From an uncultured Lachnospiraceae bacterium (lineage in GTDB: Bacteria; Bacillota; Clostridia; Lachnospirales; Lachnospiraceae): a stretch of DNA of 64,000 nt. The stretch spans positions 1-64,000 of the forward strand of contig CAJUDH010000008.1 in NCBI GenBank assembly GCA_910584845.1, in the 5' to 3' direction. Made by a program: the position numbers and the translations under genes. The notes beneath the pieces were generated by a model. The model did no database searches and was not told where the DNA came from. It saw nothing but the letters and a program-made list of their open reading frames with translations. Each line of letters begins with the position of its first letter. Position 1 is the first letter of the stretch. Shown one piece after another: positions 33,855-42,577 of this stretch.

Positions 33855-35741
33855 ATGGGACAAAAAGGGCAGCATAGGTTGGCGCAAAAGAAAAAACAGG
33901 CAGAAAAGAAAAAACGGGCAGAAACCATACGGCGGCTGGCACACATGCTTATAGCTGTAATCGTATTGGCGGCGCCGTTCCCGCTTTCCGGCGGCATCAC
34001 CGCGCAGGCTGCGGATTTTGAAGTGTATGCCGAGAAGATCCCCCACGGGAAAACCGGGAAAAATTTGACGGTTTCTTTTAAAATCGAAAAAAATTCCGGC
34101 AGCCATGAAGGGGAGCTGTTTGCAGGCTTCGACGTTACGGGGGGCGAGATATGGGATGAGGACGAGGAAGACCGCCAATATGGATTCGCCTTCCCTTTTG
34201 AGGTAACCAAGTCGCTTCCCACCAGGGACAAGCCCAAATCCATCGGCAAACTGAACGGGAAGTCAAAAACCGTTTCCCTCACGGGAAGGGTCAGGCGGGA
34301 TTTGTCGGAAGGGTATTACAAAGTGCCTGTGGTTATTATGGAAAAGGACGGGAGCCAGGTGGGGTGGGGCGAGCTGCAGGTGTGGATCAGCAAGGCCAGC
34401 GGCGCGGACGACGACGAAGAGGAGTCCAACAAGACCTATGACTTTGCTTTGGGGGAAGGACAGGACACACCGGACGGCGTTTACCCCAATGTGATGAATT
34501 TTTCCGTCAACCTGCGCAATAACAGCCCGGCCACGGTATACAATGTCAAAGCCAGCATCATACCGGATGCCGATACGGAGAAGTTCCCTTTCGAGATCAA
34601 CGACATTAACTATGACCGGAGATTTGAGCGGATTGCCGTGGACGAAACGGTTTCGTTGGATTATAGTTTTGCCATCCGGTCCGACGCTTACAGCGGCTAC
34701 TACCCCATTTCCATGAAAATATATTATTCGGACAGCTCCAACGGGGAGGAGCTGGAGACTTTTGAGACTTCTTTTTATGTCCGTGTCCACAATAAGGACA
34801 AAGAGGACGAACACGGGGAATTTAACGAGCATGACCGGACCAGGGCCAGGATTATCATAGACGGCTTCACCACAAACCCGGCGAAAATCATTGCAGGGGA
34901 ACAATTTGACCTGGTGCTGAAAATCAAAAATGCTTCCAGCAATATTACGGCCACCAACCTGCTGTTTTCCTTGGAGTCGGAAAAGGTTTCGGACAGCGCG
35001 GTATTTGCCACGGAATCCGGATCCTCATCCGTGGCGCTGAATTCTTTGCCCCCGGGGGCGGTGACAGAGCTGCATTACCGGTTGGCTTCCCGGCCTGGGG
35101 TGGATCAACGTTCCTACGGGTTGACGGTCAAGGCAAAGTTTGACAGCCCGGAGTATAAGAATGCGGAGGAAAGCCTAAACCTGGATGTTATGGTAAACCA
35201 GATTGCCAGGCTTAGCACAGGCACCTTTGAAGTGATGCCGGATTCCATTACGGTGGGAAGCGAATCCAACGTGATGTTTGGCATCAACAATACGGGAAAG
35301 GTAATGCTCTACAATGTGACTGCCATATTTGAGGCGGATTCCATCCAGACGGTGGACAGCTACGTGGGGAACATCAAGCCCGGCGAAACCGGGAATGTGG
35401 ACTGTATGGTGGCCGGCATAGCCCCTACCATGGATGACGGCAAGGTGAAAGTGACCATTTCTTATGAAGACGAAAACGGGGTGGCCTCCACAGAGGAAAA
35501 AGAAATCACATTGATGGTGACGGAAGATATGTCCAATATGGAAGAAATAGACGTGGGTGATTTTGACGGCGACGTGCCTGTAGAAGAGGCCGGGTTTTTG
35601 TCGTCCGTCCCGGAAAAATACCGGAAATTTCTGCCGGCGGCCTTGGTGGCCGGCGTAGTTTTGGCGGTAGCGGCCGTCTTGCTGGTAAAACGCCGTAAAA
35701 ACAAAAAGGAAACGGATTTTGACGAGGATGAGGAAGAATGA
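33855..35741 (+). CDS. COG1361/CARDB-type extracytoplasmic repeat protein with C-terminal membrane anchor
   Basis: The 628-residue protein starts with a Lys-rich stretch and a signal-like hydrophobic segment (residues 28-52). Several immunoglobulin-like beta domains follow, recognisable from NPAKIIAGEQFDLVLKIKNA and PDSITVGSESNVMFGINNTG. These repeats have the NEW3/CARDB/COG1361 pattern of S-layer-related proteins. A membrane segment near residues 593-615 and an acidic cytoplasmic tail (KRRKNKKETDFDEDEEE) end it. Such proteins sit between the ATPase and permease genes of MacB-like modules in Gram-positives and may replace the periplasmic adaptor. The function is inferred. It overlaps the permease gene by four bases (ATGA). 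Confidence 0.85.
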   Translation: MGQKGQHRLAQKKKQAEKKKRAETIRRLAHMLIAVIVLAAPFPLSGGITAQAADFEVYAEKIPHGKTGKNLTVSFKIEKNSGSHEGELFAGFDVTGGEIWDEDEEDRQYGFAFPFEVTKSLPTRDKPKSIGKLNGKSKTVSLTGRVRRDLSEGYYKVPVVIMEKDGSQVGWGELQVWISKASGADDDEEESNKTYDFALGEGQDTPDGVYPNVMNFSVNLRNNSPATVYNVKASIIPDADTEKFPFEINDINYDRRFERIAVDETVSLDYSFAIRSDAYSGYYPISMKIYYSDSSNGEELETFETSFYVRVHNKDKEDEHGEFNEHDRTRARIIIDGFTTNPAKIIAGEQFDLVLKIKNASSNITATNLLFSLESEKVSDSAVFATESGSSSVALNSLPPGAVTELHYRLASRPGVDQRSYGLTVKAKFDSPEYKNAEESLNLDVMVNQIARLSTGTFEVMPDSITVGSESNVMFGINNTGKVMLYNVTAIFEADSIQTVDSYVGNIKPGETGNVDCMVAGIAPTMDDGKVKVTISYEDENGVASTEEKEITLMVTEDMSNMEEIDVGDFDGDVPVEEAGFLSSVPEKYRKFLPAALVAGVVLAVAAVLLVKRRKNKKETDFDEDEEE

Positions 35742-37081
35742 GATTTGTGGATTTGCTTTCCATGAGCATGAATAGCCTTAGAAGACGGAAGCTAAGGACC
35801 GCGTTAACGGTCCTTGGTGTCGTTATTGGCACGGCTTCTATTGTGGTGATGATGTCCCTGGGGATCGGATTAAAAGAATTAAACCAGGAGCTGATCGAAT
35901 CTTACGGCAGCCTGACTGCCATTGAAGTCAGGGGGGACGGGGGATATTACGGGTATGGGGACGGGAATACGGAACCCCATTACCTGACGGATGAAGTGGT
36001 CAGCCAGATGGAGAAAATGGACCATGTGTCCAGCGTTTATCCCTTGCTGGAAACGGAAGTTTTGTTCCAGCAAGGGAATTATTCCACCAACGCTACCCTG
36101 GTGGGGGCCCCCCGTGAGTATTTGGAACAGATCCCTTTAGGGAAGGGCAGCCTGCCGGACCCAGGGGAGAAGGATTTAAAGCTGATTTATGGCAACTCCA
36201 TTATTTCCTGGTTCAGCAATGGGCGGCGGGGGAGCAGCTTCTGGGAAACCGGGGAGCTTCCGGACGTAGACTTTATGGGCCGGCCTATGTTTGTGATTTT
36301 TGACATGGACCAGTATTACCAGTCCATGGGGGACGGCACCCAAAAAGCCCCTAAAAAATATTTGACCGGGACGGCGGGGGTGGTGGAAGGCGACGCGCGC
36401 AGCGGGGGCATGTATGGATATTCGGTGTATGCACAGCTGGAGCCGTTAAAGAGCCAATTAAAAAAGGTATTCCGGAAAAAACCGATCCCGGGCCAGCCTA
36501 CCAACAAAAAAGGGAAGGCATACCCTTATTTTGTCTACAGTTCTTGCGTGGTTAACGTAGATGACCTGGACCATGTGGCACAGGTGCAGGAAGAGCTGAC
36601 GGATATGGGGTTTGAAGCCTATAGCAGCTCGGAATGGATGGAGCAGACCCAACAGCAGTCCATGATGATCCAGGCGGTGCTGGGGGGCATCGGGGCGATT
36701 TCCCTTCTGGTGGCGGCCATCGGGATCGCCAATACCATGATGATGTCCATCTATGAGCGGACGAAGGAAATCGGGGTCATAAAAGTGTTGGGATGCGACA
36801 TGGGCGCCATCCGCAACATGTTTTTGATTGAATCCGGCTGCATCGGGTTTATGGGTGGCGTGGCCGGCCTTTTACTAAGCTATGGGCTGTCTTTTGGGAT
36901 GAACCGTTTTCAGGCCATAGGCGCGCTGATGGTGGGCCAGGAGGGGGATATTTCCCGGATCCCTTCGTGGCTGTCGCTGACGGCGGTAGGGTTTGCCATC
37001 CTGGTGGGCATGGTGGCCGGATTTTTCCCGTCCCTGCGGGCCATGCGCCTAAGCCCCCTGGCAGCTATCCGCAATGAATAA
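35738..37081 (+). CDS. ABC transporter permease, MacB/FtsX type
   Basis: The 447-residue permease has the MacB layout: a first membrane helix (LRTALTVLGVVIGTASIVVM), a large extracytoplasmic domain of about 250 residues, and three helices at the end. The conserved turn IYERTKEIGVIKVLGCDMGA is the coupling region to the ATPase. MacB-like systems expel peptides or envelope compounds or transmit mechanical force. The extracytoplasmic domain has a Gly/Tyr-rich stretch (GDGGYYGYGDGN). Its start overlaps the stop of the COG1361-type gene (ATGA), indicating coupled translation. No two-component system is adjacent. Confidence 0.93.
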   Translation: MRFVDLLSMSMNSLRRRKLRTALTVLGVVIGTASIVVMMSLGIGLKELNQELIESYGSLTAIEVRGDGGYYGYGDGNTEPHYLTDEVVSQMEKMDHVSSVYPLLETEVLFQQGNYSTNATLVGAPREYLEQIPLGKGSLPDPGEKDLKLIYGNSIISWFSNGRRGSSFWETGELPDVDFMGRPMFVIFDMDQYYQSMGDGTQKAPKKYLTGTAGVVEGDARSGGMYGYSVYAQLEPLKSQLKKVFRKKPIPGQPTNKKGKAYPYFVYSSCVVNVDDLDHVAQVQEELTDMGFEAYSSSEWMEQTQQQSMMIQAVLGGIGAISLLVAAIGIANTMMMSIYERTKEIGVIKVLGCDMGAIRNMFLIESGCIGFMGGVAGLLLSYGLSFGMNRFQAIGALMVGQEGDISRIPSWLSLTAVGFAILVGMVAGFFPSLRAMRLSPLAAIRNE

Positions 37082-37120
37082 AGGGGAAAGGCGGGATTTG
37101 ACAAAAATTTGAGAATAGCC

Positions 37121-37149
37121 TTGACAAATCTTTTGTTGTGGCGTAAAAT
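37121..37149 (+). promoter_or_regulatory. Promoter of the metNIQ leader transcript
   Basis: TTGACA (37121-37126) and TAAAAT (37144-37149) are separated by 17 bases. The start would lie about 65 bases upstream of the leader peptide. Confidence 0.75.
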
Positions 37150-37221
37150 ACGCCCATAGATAAACATATAAAATTCTGTGGCCGAAAGGCCGTGGGATTT
37201 TAGGAATTTGGAGACAGTAGT

Positions 37222-37320
37222 ATGGATTACCGGACAAACCTGCAGATGGATATGGCTAGGATGAGCGGCATGATGATGTGCATGTGCCGCATGTTCGTGT
37301 GCTTAAATAATCGGAAATAA
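37222..37320 (+). CDS. Met/Cys-rich leader peptide upstream of metNIQ
   Basis: ATG 37222 follows TTGGAGACAGTAGT and starts a 32-codon frame ending at TAA 37318-37320. Nine of 32 residues are methionine and three are cysteine. They are concentrated in the segment MSGMMMCMCRMFVC (about codons 14-27). It lies between a strong promoter and an intrinsic terminator, upstream of a methionine ABC transporter operon. This is the arrangement of amino-acid attenuators such as trp or his leaders, in which ribosome stalling at codons for the scarce amino acid prevents terminator formation. I infer sensing of Met-tRNA and perhaps Cys-tRNA supply. No S-box or T-box motif is visible in the leader. The competing antiterminator was not resolved. 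Confidence 0.65.
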   Translation: MDYRTNLQMDMARMSGMMMCMCRMFVCLNNRK

Positions 37321-37386
37321 CTGCATGGATTGTGAGAAGGATCAGCTGAAAGATTGAGGATGGTCTGGCGGAGTAGTAGATATTCG

Positions 37387-37416
37387 ATCGCAAGCCTGTG
37401 GGGCTTGCGATTTTTT
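37387..37416 (+). terminator. Intrinsic terminator (candidate attenuator) in the metNIQ leader
   Basis: ATCGCAAGCC (37387-37396) pairs perfectly with GGCTTGCGAT (37402-37411) around TGTGG and is followed by T6 (37411-37416). It lies 66 bases after the leader peptide stop and 235 bases before metN, so only read-through transcripts reach the transporter genes. Confidence 0.88.
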
Positions 37417-37650
37417 GTTCTATGGGAAAGGCCTGCCCTGTAGGGGAAAAGCCATACCGTGGCCTTTTACCGGGCCTTTGCGGATGGCTTCCCATGGTAG
37501 CGGGAAGATGGGGCGAAGGACGGGTGGGCCACAAAAGCCATTCGGGCAGTGGGTACCGGAAAGGAACGGGAGGATGCTGTGAAGGCGGGGCCTTGCGCGG
37601 CAGGAATCTTTTTGATTATGTAGAAAACCATATATGGACAGAAAAGGGGG

Positions 37651-38676
37651 ATGGCGATGGAGTCAGGGGAACCGATTATCCGGTTACGGAATGTGGGGAA
37701 AGAATTTAAGACAGCCAACGGGCCGGTTGTGGCCTTGGAAGATATCAACCTGGATATTGCCCGGGGGGAGGTTTTCGGCATTATCGGCCTGTCAGGCGCA
37801 GGGAAAAGCACTTTGGTCCGGTGTATCAACATGCTGGAGACGCCTACCGCCGGGGAGGTGATATTTGAAGGGGAAAACCTGGCGGCGCAAAACGACCGGC
37901 AAAAGAGGATGGCCAGGCGGTCCATGGGCATGATTTTCCAGCAGTTTAACCTGCTGGCCCAGCGCAATGTGTTAAGGAATGTGTGTTTTCCTCTGGAAAT
38001 TGCCGGCGTGCCCAAACAGGAAGCAAGGAAACGGTCCATGGAACTGCTGGAACTGGTGGGGTTAGCGGACCGGTGCAATGCTTATCCGGCGCAGCTTTCC
38101 GGGGGGCAGAAGCAGCGGGTGGCCATCGCCCGGGCTTTGGCTACCAACCCCAAGGTGATTTTATGCGACGAGGCCACCAGCGCCCTGGACCCCAACACGA
38201 CCAAGTCGATCTTGGCCCTCCTGCGGGAAATCAATCAAAACATGGGGGTAACCGTCATTGTCATCACCCATGAAATGGCAGTAATCGAGGCGATCTGCGA
38301 CCGGGTGGCCATCATTGACCAGAGCCATATTGCAGAGGTGGGGGCGGTAGCGGATATTTTTTCCGAACCCAAGTCCAGGATCGGGAGGCAATTGATCTTA
38401 GGAGATGCGGTAAACCAGGTGAAATTCAGCGACAGCCGCCAGATCCGGATCATTTTTGACGGGCGTGAATCCACGGAACCGGTGATTTCCAATTTGGTGC
38501 TGGCCTGTAAGGCCCCGGTGAATATCATGTATGCCGCTACCAAGGACATCCAGGGGAAGGCCATGGGGCAAATGATCATCCAGCTGCCTGAGGATGAGGC
38601 TGACGCAACCCGGGTGCTCAATTATCTGCGGACAGTAAAAATACCTTTTGAGGAGGTGACCGGCAATGACATTTGA
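37651..38676 (+). CDS. metN: Methionine ABC transporter ATP-binding protein
   Basis: The 341-residue ATPase has Walker A IIGLSGAGKST (residues 44-54), the signature AQLSGGQKQRVAIARALATN and Walker B VILCDEATSALDPNTT. The last 80 residues form a NIL domain, which in MetN binds methionine and inhibits the transporter when the cell is replete. It would energise uptake of L- and D-methionine. The start at 37651 follows GAAAAGGGGG; ATG 37657 is an alternative. It overlaps metI by 11 bases. The operon order metN-metI-metQ is canonical. Confidence 0.96.
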   Translation: MAMESGEPIIRLRNVGKEFKTANGPVVALEDINLDIARGEVFGIIGLSGAGKSTLVRCINMLETPTAGEVIFEGENLAAQNDRQKRMARRSMGMIFQQFNLLAQRNVLRNVCFPLEIAGVPKQEARKRSMELLELVGLADRCNAYPAQLSGGQKQRVAIARALATNPKVILCDEATSALDPNTTKSILALLREINQNMGVTVIVITHEMAVIEAICDRVAIIDQSHIAEVGAVADIFSEPKSRIGRQLILGDAVNQVKFSDSRQIRIIFDGRESTEPVISNLVLACKAPVNIMYAATKDIQGKAMGQMIIQLPEDEADATRVLNYLRTVKIPFEEVTGNDI

Positions 38677-39331
38677 CGCGGCGACGATGGCCTTGTTAAA
38701 AACCGCTGTTTGGGAAACTTTTTACATGGTGGCCCTTTCTTCCTTTTTGGCTTATGTGATCGGGATGCCTTTGGGGGTCATTTTGGTGGTGACGGATAAC
38801 GACGGGATTTACCCCATCCCCTGGCTGCAAAAATTGCTGGGGCTGGTTATCAACTTGCTCCGGTCAGTCCCGTTTTTGATTTTGCTGTTCATTGTACTGC
38901 CCCTTTCAAAAATTGTGATTGGCACCCGCATCGGATCCCCTGCCATTGTCATCCCTTTAACGATAGCAGCGGCGCCTTACATTGCCCGGGTGGTGGAATC
39001 TTCTTTCCGGGAAGTGGATGCCGGGGTGGTCGAGGCGGCCCAGTCCATGGGGGCCTCGGTTTGGCAGATCATCTGGAAAGTGCTTTTGCCGGAATCCAGG
39101 CCTTCCCTCCTTCTGGGGGCGGCTTTGGCAGTCACTACCATATTGAGCTATTCTGCCATGGCCGGGTTTACCGGCGGCGGCGGCCTGGGTGCGGTGGCCA
39201 TCAACTATGGCTACTACCGGTATGAGCCGGGGCTTATGTGGATTGCCGTAATTTTACTGGTAGTGATGGTGCAGATTATCCAGGAGCTGGGGACATGGCT
39301 ATCCAAAAAGGGCGATAAACGGGTACGGTAG
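38666..39331 (+). CDS. metI: Methionine ABC transporter permease
   Basis: The 221-residue protein has five membrane helices and the MetI pattern. The N-terminal part contains FYMVALSSFLAYVIGMPLGV. The ATPase-contact EAA loop is EAAQSMGASVWQIIWKVLLP, followed by GGGGLGAVAINYGYYRYEPG. As a homodimer it would form the membrane channel for methionine. ATG 38666 is preceded by TTGAGGAGGTGACCGGCA and overlaps the end of metN, which shows translational coupling. The next gene encodes the binding lipoprotein. Confidence 0.96.
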   Translation: MTFDAATMALLKTAVWETFYMVALSSFLAYVIGMPLGVILVVTDNDGIYPIPWLQKLLGLVINLLRSVPFLILLFIVLPLSKIVIGTRIGSPAIVIPLTIAAAPYIARVVESSFREVDAGVVEAAQSMGASVWQIIWKVLLPESRPSLLLGAALAVTTILSYSAMAGFTGGGGLGAVAINYGYYRYEPGLMWIAVILLVVMVQIIQELGTWLSKKGDKRVR

Positions 39332-39421
39332 AGGATTTAACAGGCAAAAGGGCAAAGGGCCGCTTTTGCCTGTCGGCAGAAAGCCATATAAATCAATATT
39401 ATTGAATGAGGAGGAACTATT

Positions 39422-40339
39422 ATGAAAAAATCCATTTTAATTGCGGCGGCGGTACTGGCAGCATCTTTGTCTTTGGCTGCTTGCGGAGGCACCGGCACAC
39501 CGGCTACGACGGCCGCGGCAGAAGGGGCGTCAAAAGCAGGCGACAAGGCTGAGGGGGAGGGCAGCCAGGAAAGCACAGGCGAGCCTACAGAGGCAGAGGC
39601 CCCTAAGGAGTTGAAGAAAATCGTGGTGGGGGCAAGCCCTGCGCCCCATGCGGAGATTTTGAAAGCGGCGTCGGATGTTTTGGCCCAAAAGGGCTATGAA
39701 CTGGACATCAAGGAGTATGTGGACTATATCCAGCCTAACCTGGCATTGGAGTCCGGGGACCTGGACGCCAATTATTTCCAGCACCTGCCCTATTTAGAGT
39801 CTTTTAATGAAGAAAACAATACCAAGCTGGTATCTGCCGCAGCCATCCACTATGAGCCCTTTGGCATTTATGCAGGGAAAGCTTCTTCCCTGGAAGGGCT
39901 GGCAGACGGCGCGCGGGTTGCGGTCCCCAACGATACCAGCAACGAAGCCAGGGCGCTGCTTCTTTTGGAAGCCCAGGGGCTGATTAAACTGAAAGAGGGC
40001 GCGGATTTGACCGTGACGAAAAACGATATTGTAGAAAACCCCAAGAACCTGGATCTGTATGAAGTGGAAGCGGCCCAGATCCCCCGGGTGGTTGAAGACG
40101 TGGACATTGCTGTTATCAATGGGAACTATGCCATTGAGGCCGGCTTCAAAGTGTCCGAGGCCCTGGCTGTGGAAGATTCCGAGTCCATTGCGGCCACTAC
40201 TTATGGAAATGTGGTAGCCGTGCAGGAAGGCCATGAGGGCGACGAGGCGGTTAAGGCCTTGGTGGAAGCTTTAACCAGCGATGAGGTGAAAGCTTATATA
40301 GAAGAAACCTATGAAGGCGCTGTGGTGCCGCTGTTTTAA
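39422..40339 (+). CDS. metQ: Methionine-binding lipoprotein
   Basis: The 305-residue protein has a lipoprotein signal with lipobox LSLAACGG (Cys near residue 21). A Gly/Ala/Glu/Thr-rich linker follows, and then the NlpA/MetQ fold (KIVVGASPAPHAEILKAASD, YVDYIQPNLALESGDLDANY and FGIYAGKASSLEGLADGARV). Anchored outside the membrane, it delivers methionine to MetI. AATGAGGAGGAACTATT precedes ATG 39422. It is the last gene of the operon, 90 bases after metI, and is probably also made at higher level from the same transcript. Confidence 0.96.
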   Translation: MKKSILIAAAVLAASLSLAACGGTGTPATTAAAEGASKAGDKAEGEGSQESTGEPTEAEAPKELKKIVVGASPAPHAEILKAASDVLAQKGYELDIKEYVDYIQPNLALESGDLDANYFQHLPYLESFNEENNTKLVSAAAIHYEPFGIYAGKASSLEGLADGARVAVPNDTSNEARALLLLEAQGLIKLKEGADLTVTKNDIVENPKNLDLYEVEAAQIPRVVEDVDIAVINGNYAIEAGFKVSEALAVEDSESIAATTYGNVVAVQEGHEGDEAVKALVEALTSDEVKAYIEETYEGAVVPLF

Positions 40340-40491
40340 CAAAGGTTTCAGGTTACGGAAGTGCCTTTGGGGGCCGTAAGGGGCCTTTGGCTATGGAGGC
40401 GGCAAAGCGCCCCCAACCGGTGCACGGGCATTTCGGAACCATTAAGGAAGAATGCGCATATCATACACTTAAGGAGAGGTAGGTGTAGGGT

Positions 40492-40757
40492 ATGCGCATT
40501 TTTGACTTAAAAAAAAAGAAGTGATCAATATTTGTGACTGTAAACGCCTGGGGTATGTGGGGGATGTGGAATTTGACGAGAAAACCGGCCAGATCACCCA
40601 TTTAATCATACCGGGCCCGGGGTGCCTGTGCGGGATTTTTGGCAGGGAGAAGGAATTTGTAATCCCTTTTTGCGATGTGAAGCAAATTGGGGACGACATT
40701 ATCTTGGTAGAAATAAAAAGGTTGAAAGAGGCCGAAAAGGTTTGTAAATGCGGATGA
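40492..40757 (+). CDS. YlmC/YmxH family sporulation protein, with apparent frameshift at an A9 tract
   Basis: The natural start appears to be ATG 40492 (MRIFDLKKK), preceded by AAGGAGAGGTAGGTGTAGGGT. That frame runs into TGA at 40522. The conserved protein (EVINICDCKRLGYVGDVEFD, GPGCLCGIFGREKEFVIPFC and DDIILVEI) is in another frame beginning at 40518. The shift falls in a run of nine A residues (40509-40517). One A more or two fewer would restore a normal PRC-barrel YlmC/YmxH protein of about 88 residues. The alternatives are transcriptional slippage on A9, a weak GTG start at 40521 without a visible ribosome binding site, real inactivation, or sequence error. Relatives occur near sporulation and division genes; the function is unknown. 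Confidence 0.7.
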
Positions 40758-40990
40758 GGGGATCCGGCTATTCGTTTTTGTGTATTTTTCCTTTGCTAAA
40801 ATCTACAAACTTTTATCCCGGATTTTAAAAAAATATATATGGATTGTATAGGGAAGCAGCTGCAAGGCCGCGCATAGCCTGCGCGGGCTTGCAAATTTGT
40901 TGAAAAGCGGAGAAAAATTTAATAATTATCGGTCATTTTCCTATATTTTCCACCATATTGGTAAAGGTACCGGAATTTTTAGGGTTGTAC
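40758..40990. other. Spacer with a strong 14-bp hairpin
   Basis: TGCAAGGCCGCGCA (40861-40874) and TGCGCGGGCTTGCA (40880-40893) pair with a single mismatch around TAGCC. No T tract follows, so it is not a standard terminator. No gene is visible in this AT-rich stretch. Confidence 0.55.
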
Positions 40991-41018
40991 TTGATTTTTA
41001 AAGGAAATGTAGTATATT
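40991..41018 (+). promoter_or_regulatory. Promoter candidate for the cation:proton antiporter
   Basis: TTGATT (40991-40996) and TATATT (41013-41018) are 16 bases apart and lie about 120 bases upstream of the start codon. Confidence 0.45.
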
Positions 41019-41139
41019 TATGTCGTTAAAATACAGAAAATAGGCTGTGGCAGGCCAGGACGTTTACAGCGATGCCGACAGGCTCCCCCGGAAGCCGGCG
41101 CCCTGGAATTGGACGGGCTATTGGAAAGGATGTTACATT

Positions 41140-42399
41140 ATGCAGAATGTACTTTTATGTATTTCCCTTGCCCTTGTCAGCGGGCTTTTAATGACGCGGC
41201 TGATGAAACGGGTGGGGCTGCCCGCGGTTACGGGCTATCTGATTACGGGCCTTCTTCTGGGGCCGTATTGTATCGGGAAGCTGGGGTTTGCAGGAATTGG
41301 CTTCCATTCCATGGAAGAGGTAGGCGCTTTGGGGATTATCTCGGATATGGCCCTCGGGTTTATTGCCTTTACCATTGGCAATGAGTTCCGCTTGGCCGAC
41401 CTTCGCACCATGGGGCGGCAGGCCATTACCGTAGGGATTTTTCAGGCTGTCATTACTACCATTGTGGTAGATATGGCCTTGGTTGGGCTACACATGGTAG
41501 TGCCTTCGGCGATTTCGGTTCCCTCTGCCATCACCCTGGGCGCCATTGCCGCCGCCACTGCCCCGGCCGCAACGCTTATGGTGGTGCGCCAGTACCGGGC
41601 AGACGGGCCGCTTACCCGGCTGCTGCTTATGGTAGTTGCCATTGACGACGCCGTAGGGCTTGTGCTTTTTTCTGCCTCTTTCGGCATTGCCAGCGCTTTG
41701 GAACAAGGGGGCATCAGCATGGTCACCGTAGTGGCGGAGCCGGCGCTGGAAATTGTCTTGTCTTTGTCTTTGGGGGCTGTGGCAGGGGTTGTTTTGAACT
41801 GGTGTGAGCAATACTTCCATTCCCGCGGGAACCGGATTTCCCTTTCCGTGGCCTTTGTGCTGATGACCGTAGGGCTGTCCATGGCGGAGTTTGACATAGG
41901 GCCGATCCATTGCGGCTTTTCTTTGTTGCTGGTCTGCATGATGACGGGCACTGTTTTTTGCAATGTCTGTAAAACGTCTTCGGCTTTAATGGAACGGCTG
42001 GACCGTTGGACCACGCCCTTGTCCATCCTCTTTTTCGTCCTTTCCGGGGCGGAACTGGATCTGCAGATCCTAAAAAACCCTCTGATCCTGCTGATTGGTG
42101 CGGTGTATATTTGCGCCCGTTCGGCAGGGAAGATTTTCGGCGCTTACGGCAGCTGCGCCCTTACCAGGTGCAGTAAAAACATCCAGAAATATCTGGGCAT
42201 TACCCTTTTGCCTCAGGCGGGCGTAGCTTTGGGGATGGCCCTTACGGCATCATCCCTTTCCGATGGTAAGATTGTGCGCAACGTAGTACTTTTCTCGGTT
42301 TTGGTCTATGAGCTGGTGGGGCCGACACTTACGAAAACTGCGTTGTTTTCCGCCGGGGAAATCCATCCCGATGAGCTGGGCATCCCGGCAAAACCGTAA
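41140..42399 (+). CDS. CPA2-type cation:proton antiporter
   Basis: The 419-residue membrane protein has about twelve helices and the Na+/H+ exchanger fold: KRVGLPAVTGYLITGLLLGP near the start, AIDDAVGLVLFSASFGIASA with the paired acidic residues (DD) used for ion coupling, and KYLGITLLPQAGVALGMALT near the end. It has no TrkA-N or other regulatory tail. It probably exchanges Na+ or K+ for protons. The start at 41140 follows GGAAAGGATGTTACATT; a longer frame opens at 41047 but that part is not family-like. The gene is monocistronic. Confidence 0.9.
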   Translation: MQNVLLCISLALVSGLLMTRLMKRVGLPAVTGYLITGLLLGPYCIGKLGFAGIGFHSMEEVGALGIISDMALGFIAFTIGNEFRLADLRTMGRQAITVGIFQAVITTIVVDMALVGLHMVVPSAISVPSAITLGAIAAATAPAATLMVVRQYRADGPLTRLLLMVVAIDDAVGLVLFSASFGIASALEQGGISMVTVVAEPALEIVLSLSLGAVAGVVLNWCEQYFHSRGNRISLSVAFVLMTVGLSMAEFDIGPIHCGFSLLLVCMMTGTVFCNVCKTSSALMERLDRWTTPLSILFFVLSGAELDLQILKNPLILLIGAVYICARSAGKIFGAYGSCALTRCSKNIQKYLGITLLPQAGVALGMALTASSLSDGKIVRNVVLFSVLVYELVGPTLTKTALFSAGEIHPDELGIPAKP

Positions 42400-42577
42400 T
42401 TGCCCCTTGTGCCAATGGATAGAAACAGGGCCGGGATTCTGCAAGGCGCCGGGGCCAGGGGCAGCGGACATGCGCCAAAGGCAGCCACACGAAAGGCCCC
42501 TAAACCTGTGGCGCAAAACCGATTGCCCCTTTGTTGGCACGGGGTAAAAATACATAAGAAAAAGAAAGGGTTCTTGT

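Noticed and set aside
37150..37386. S-box or T-box riboswitch upstream of metN
   Set aside because: I could not find the S-box core or the T-box GGTGGTACCGCG motif; the Met-rich leader peptide explains the layout better.
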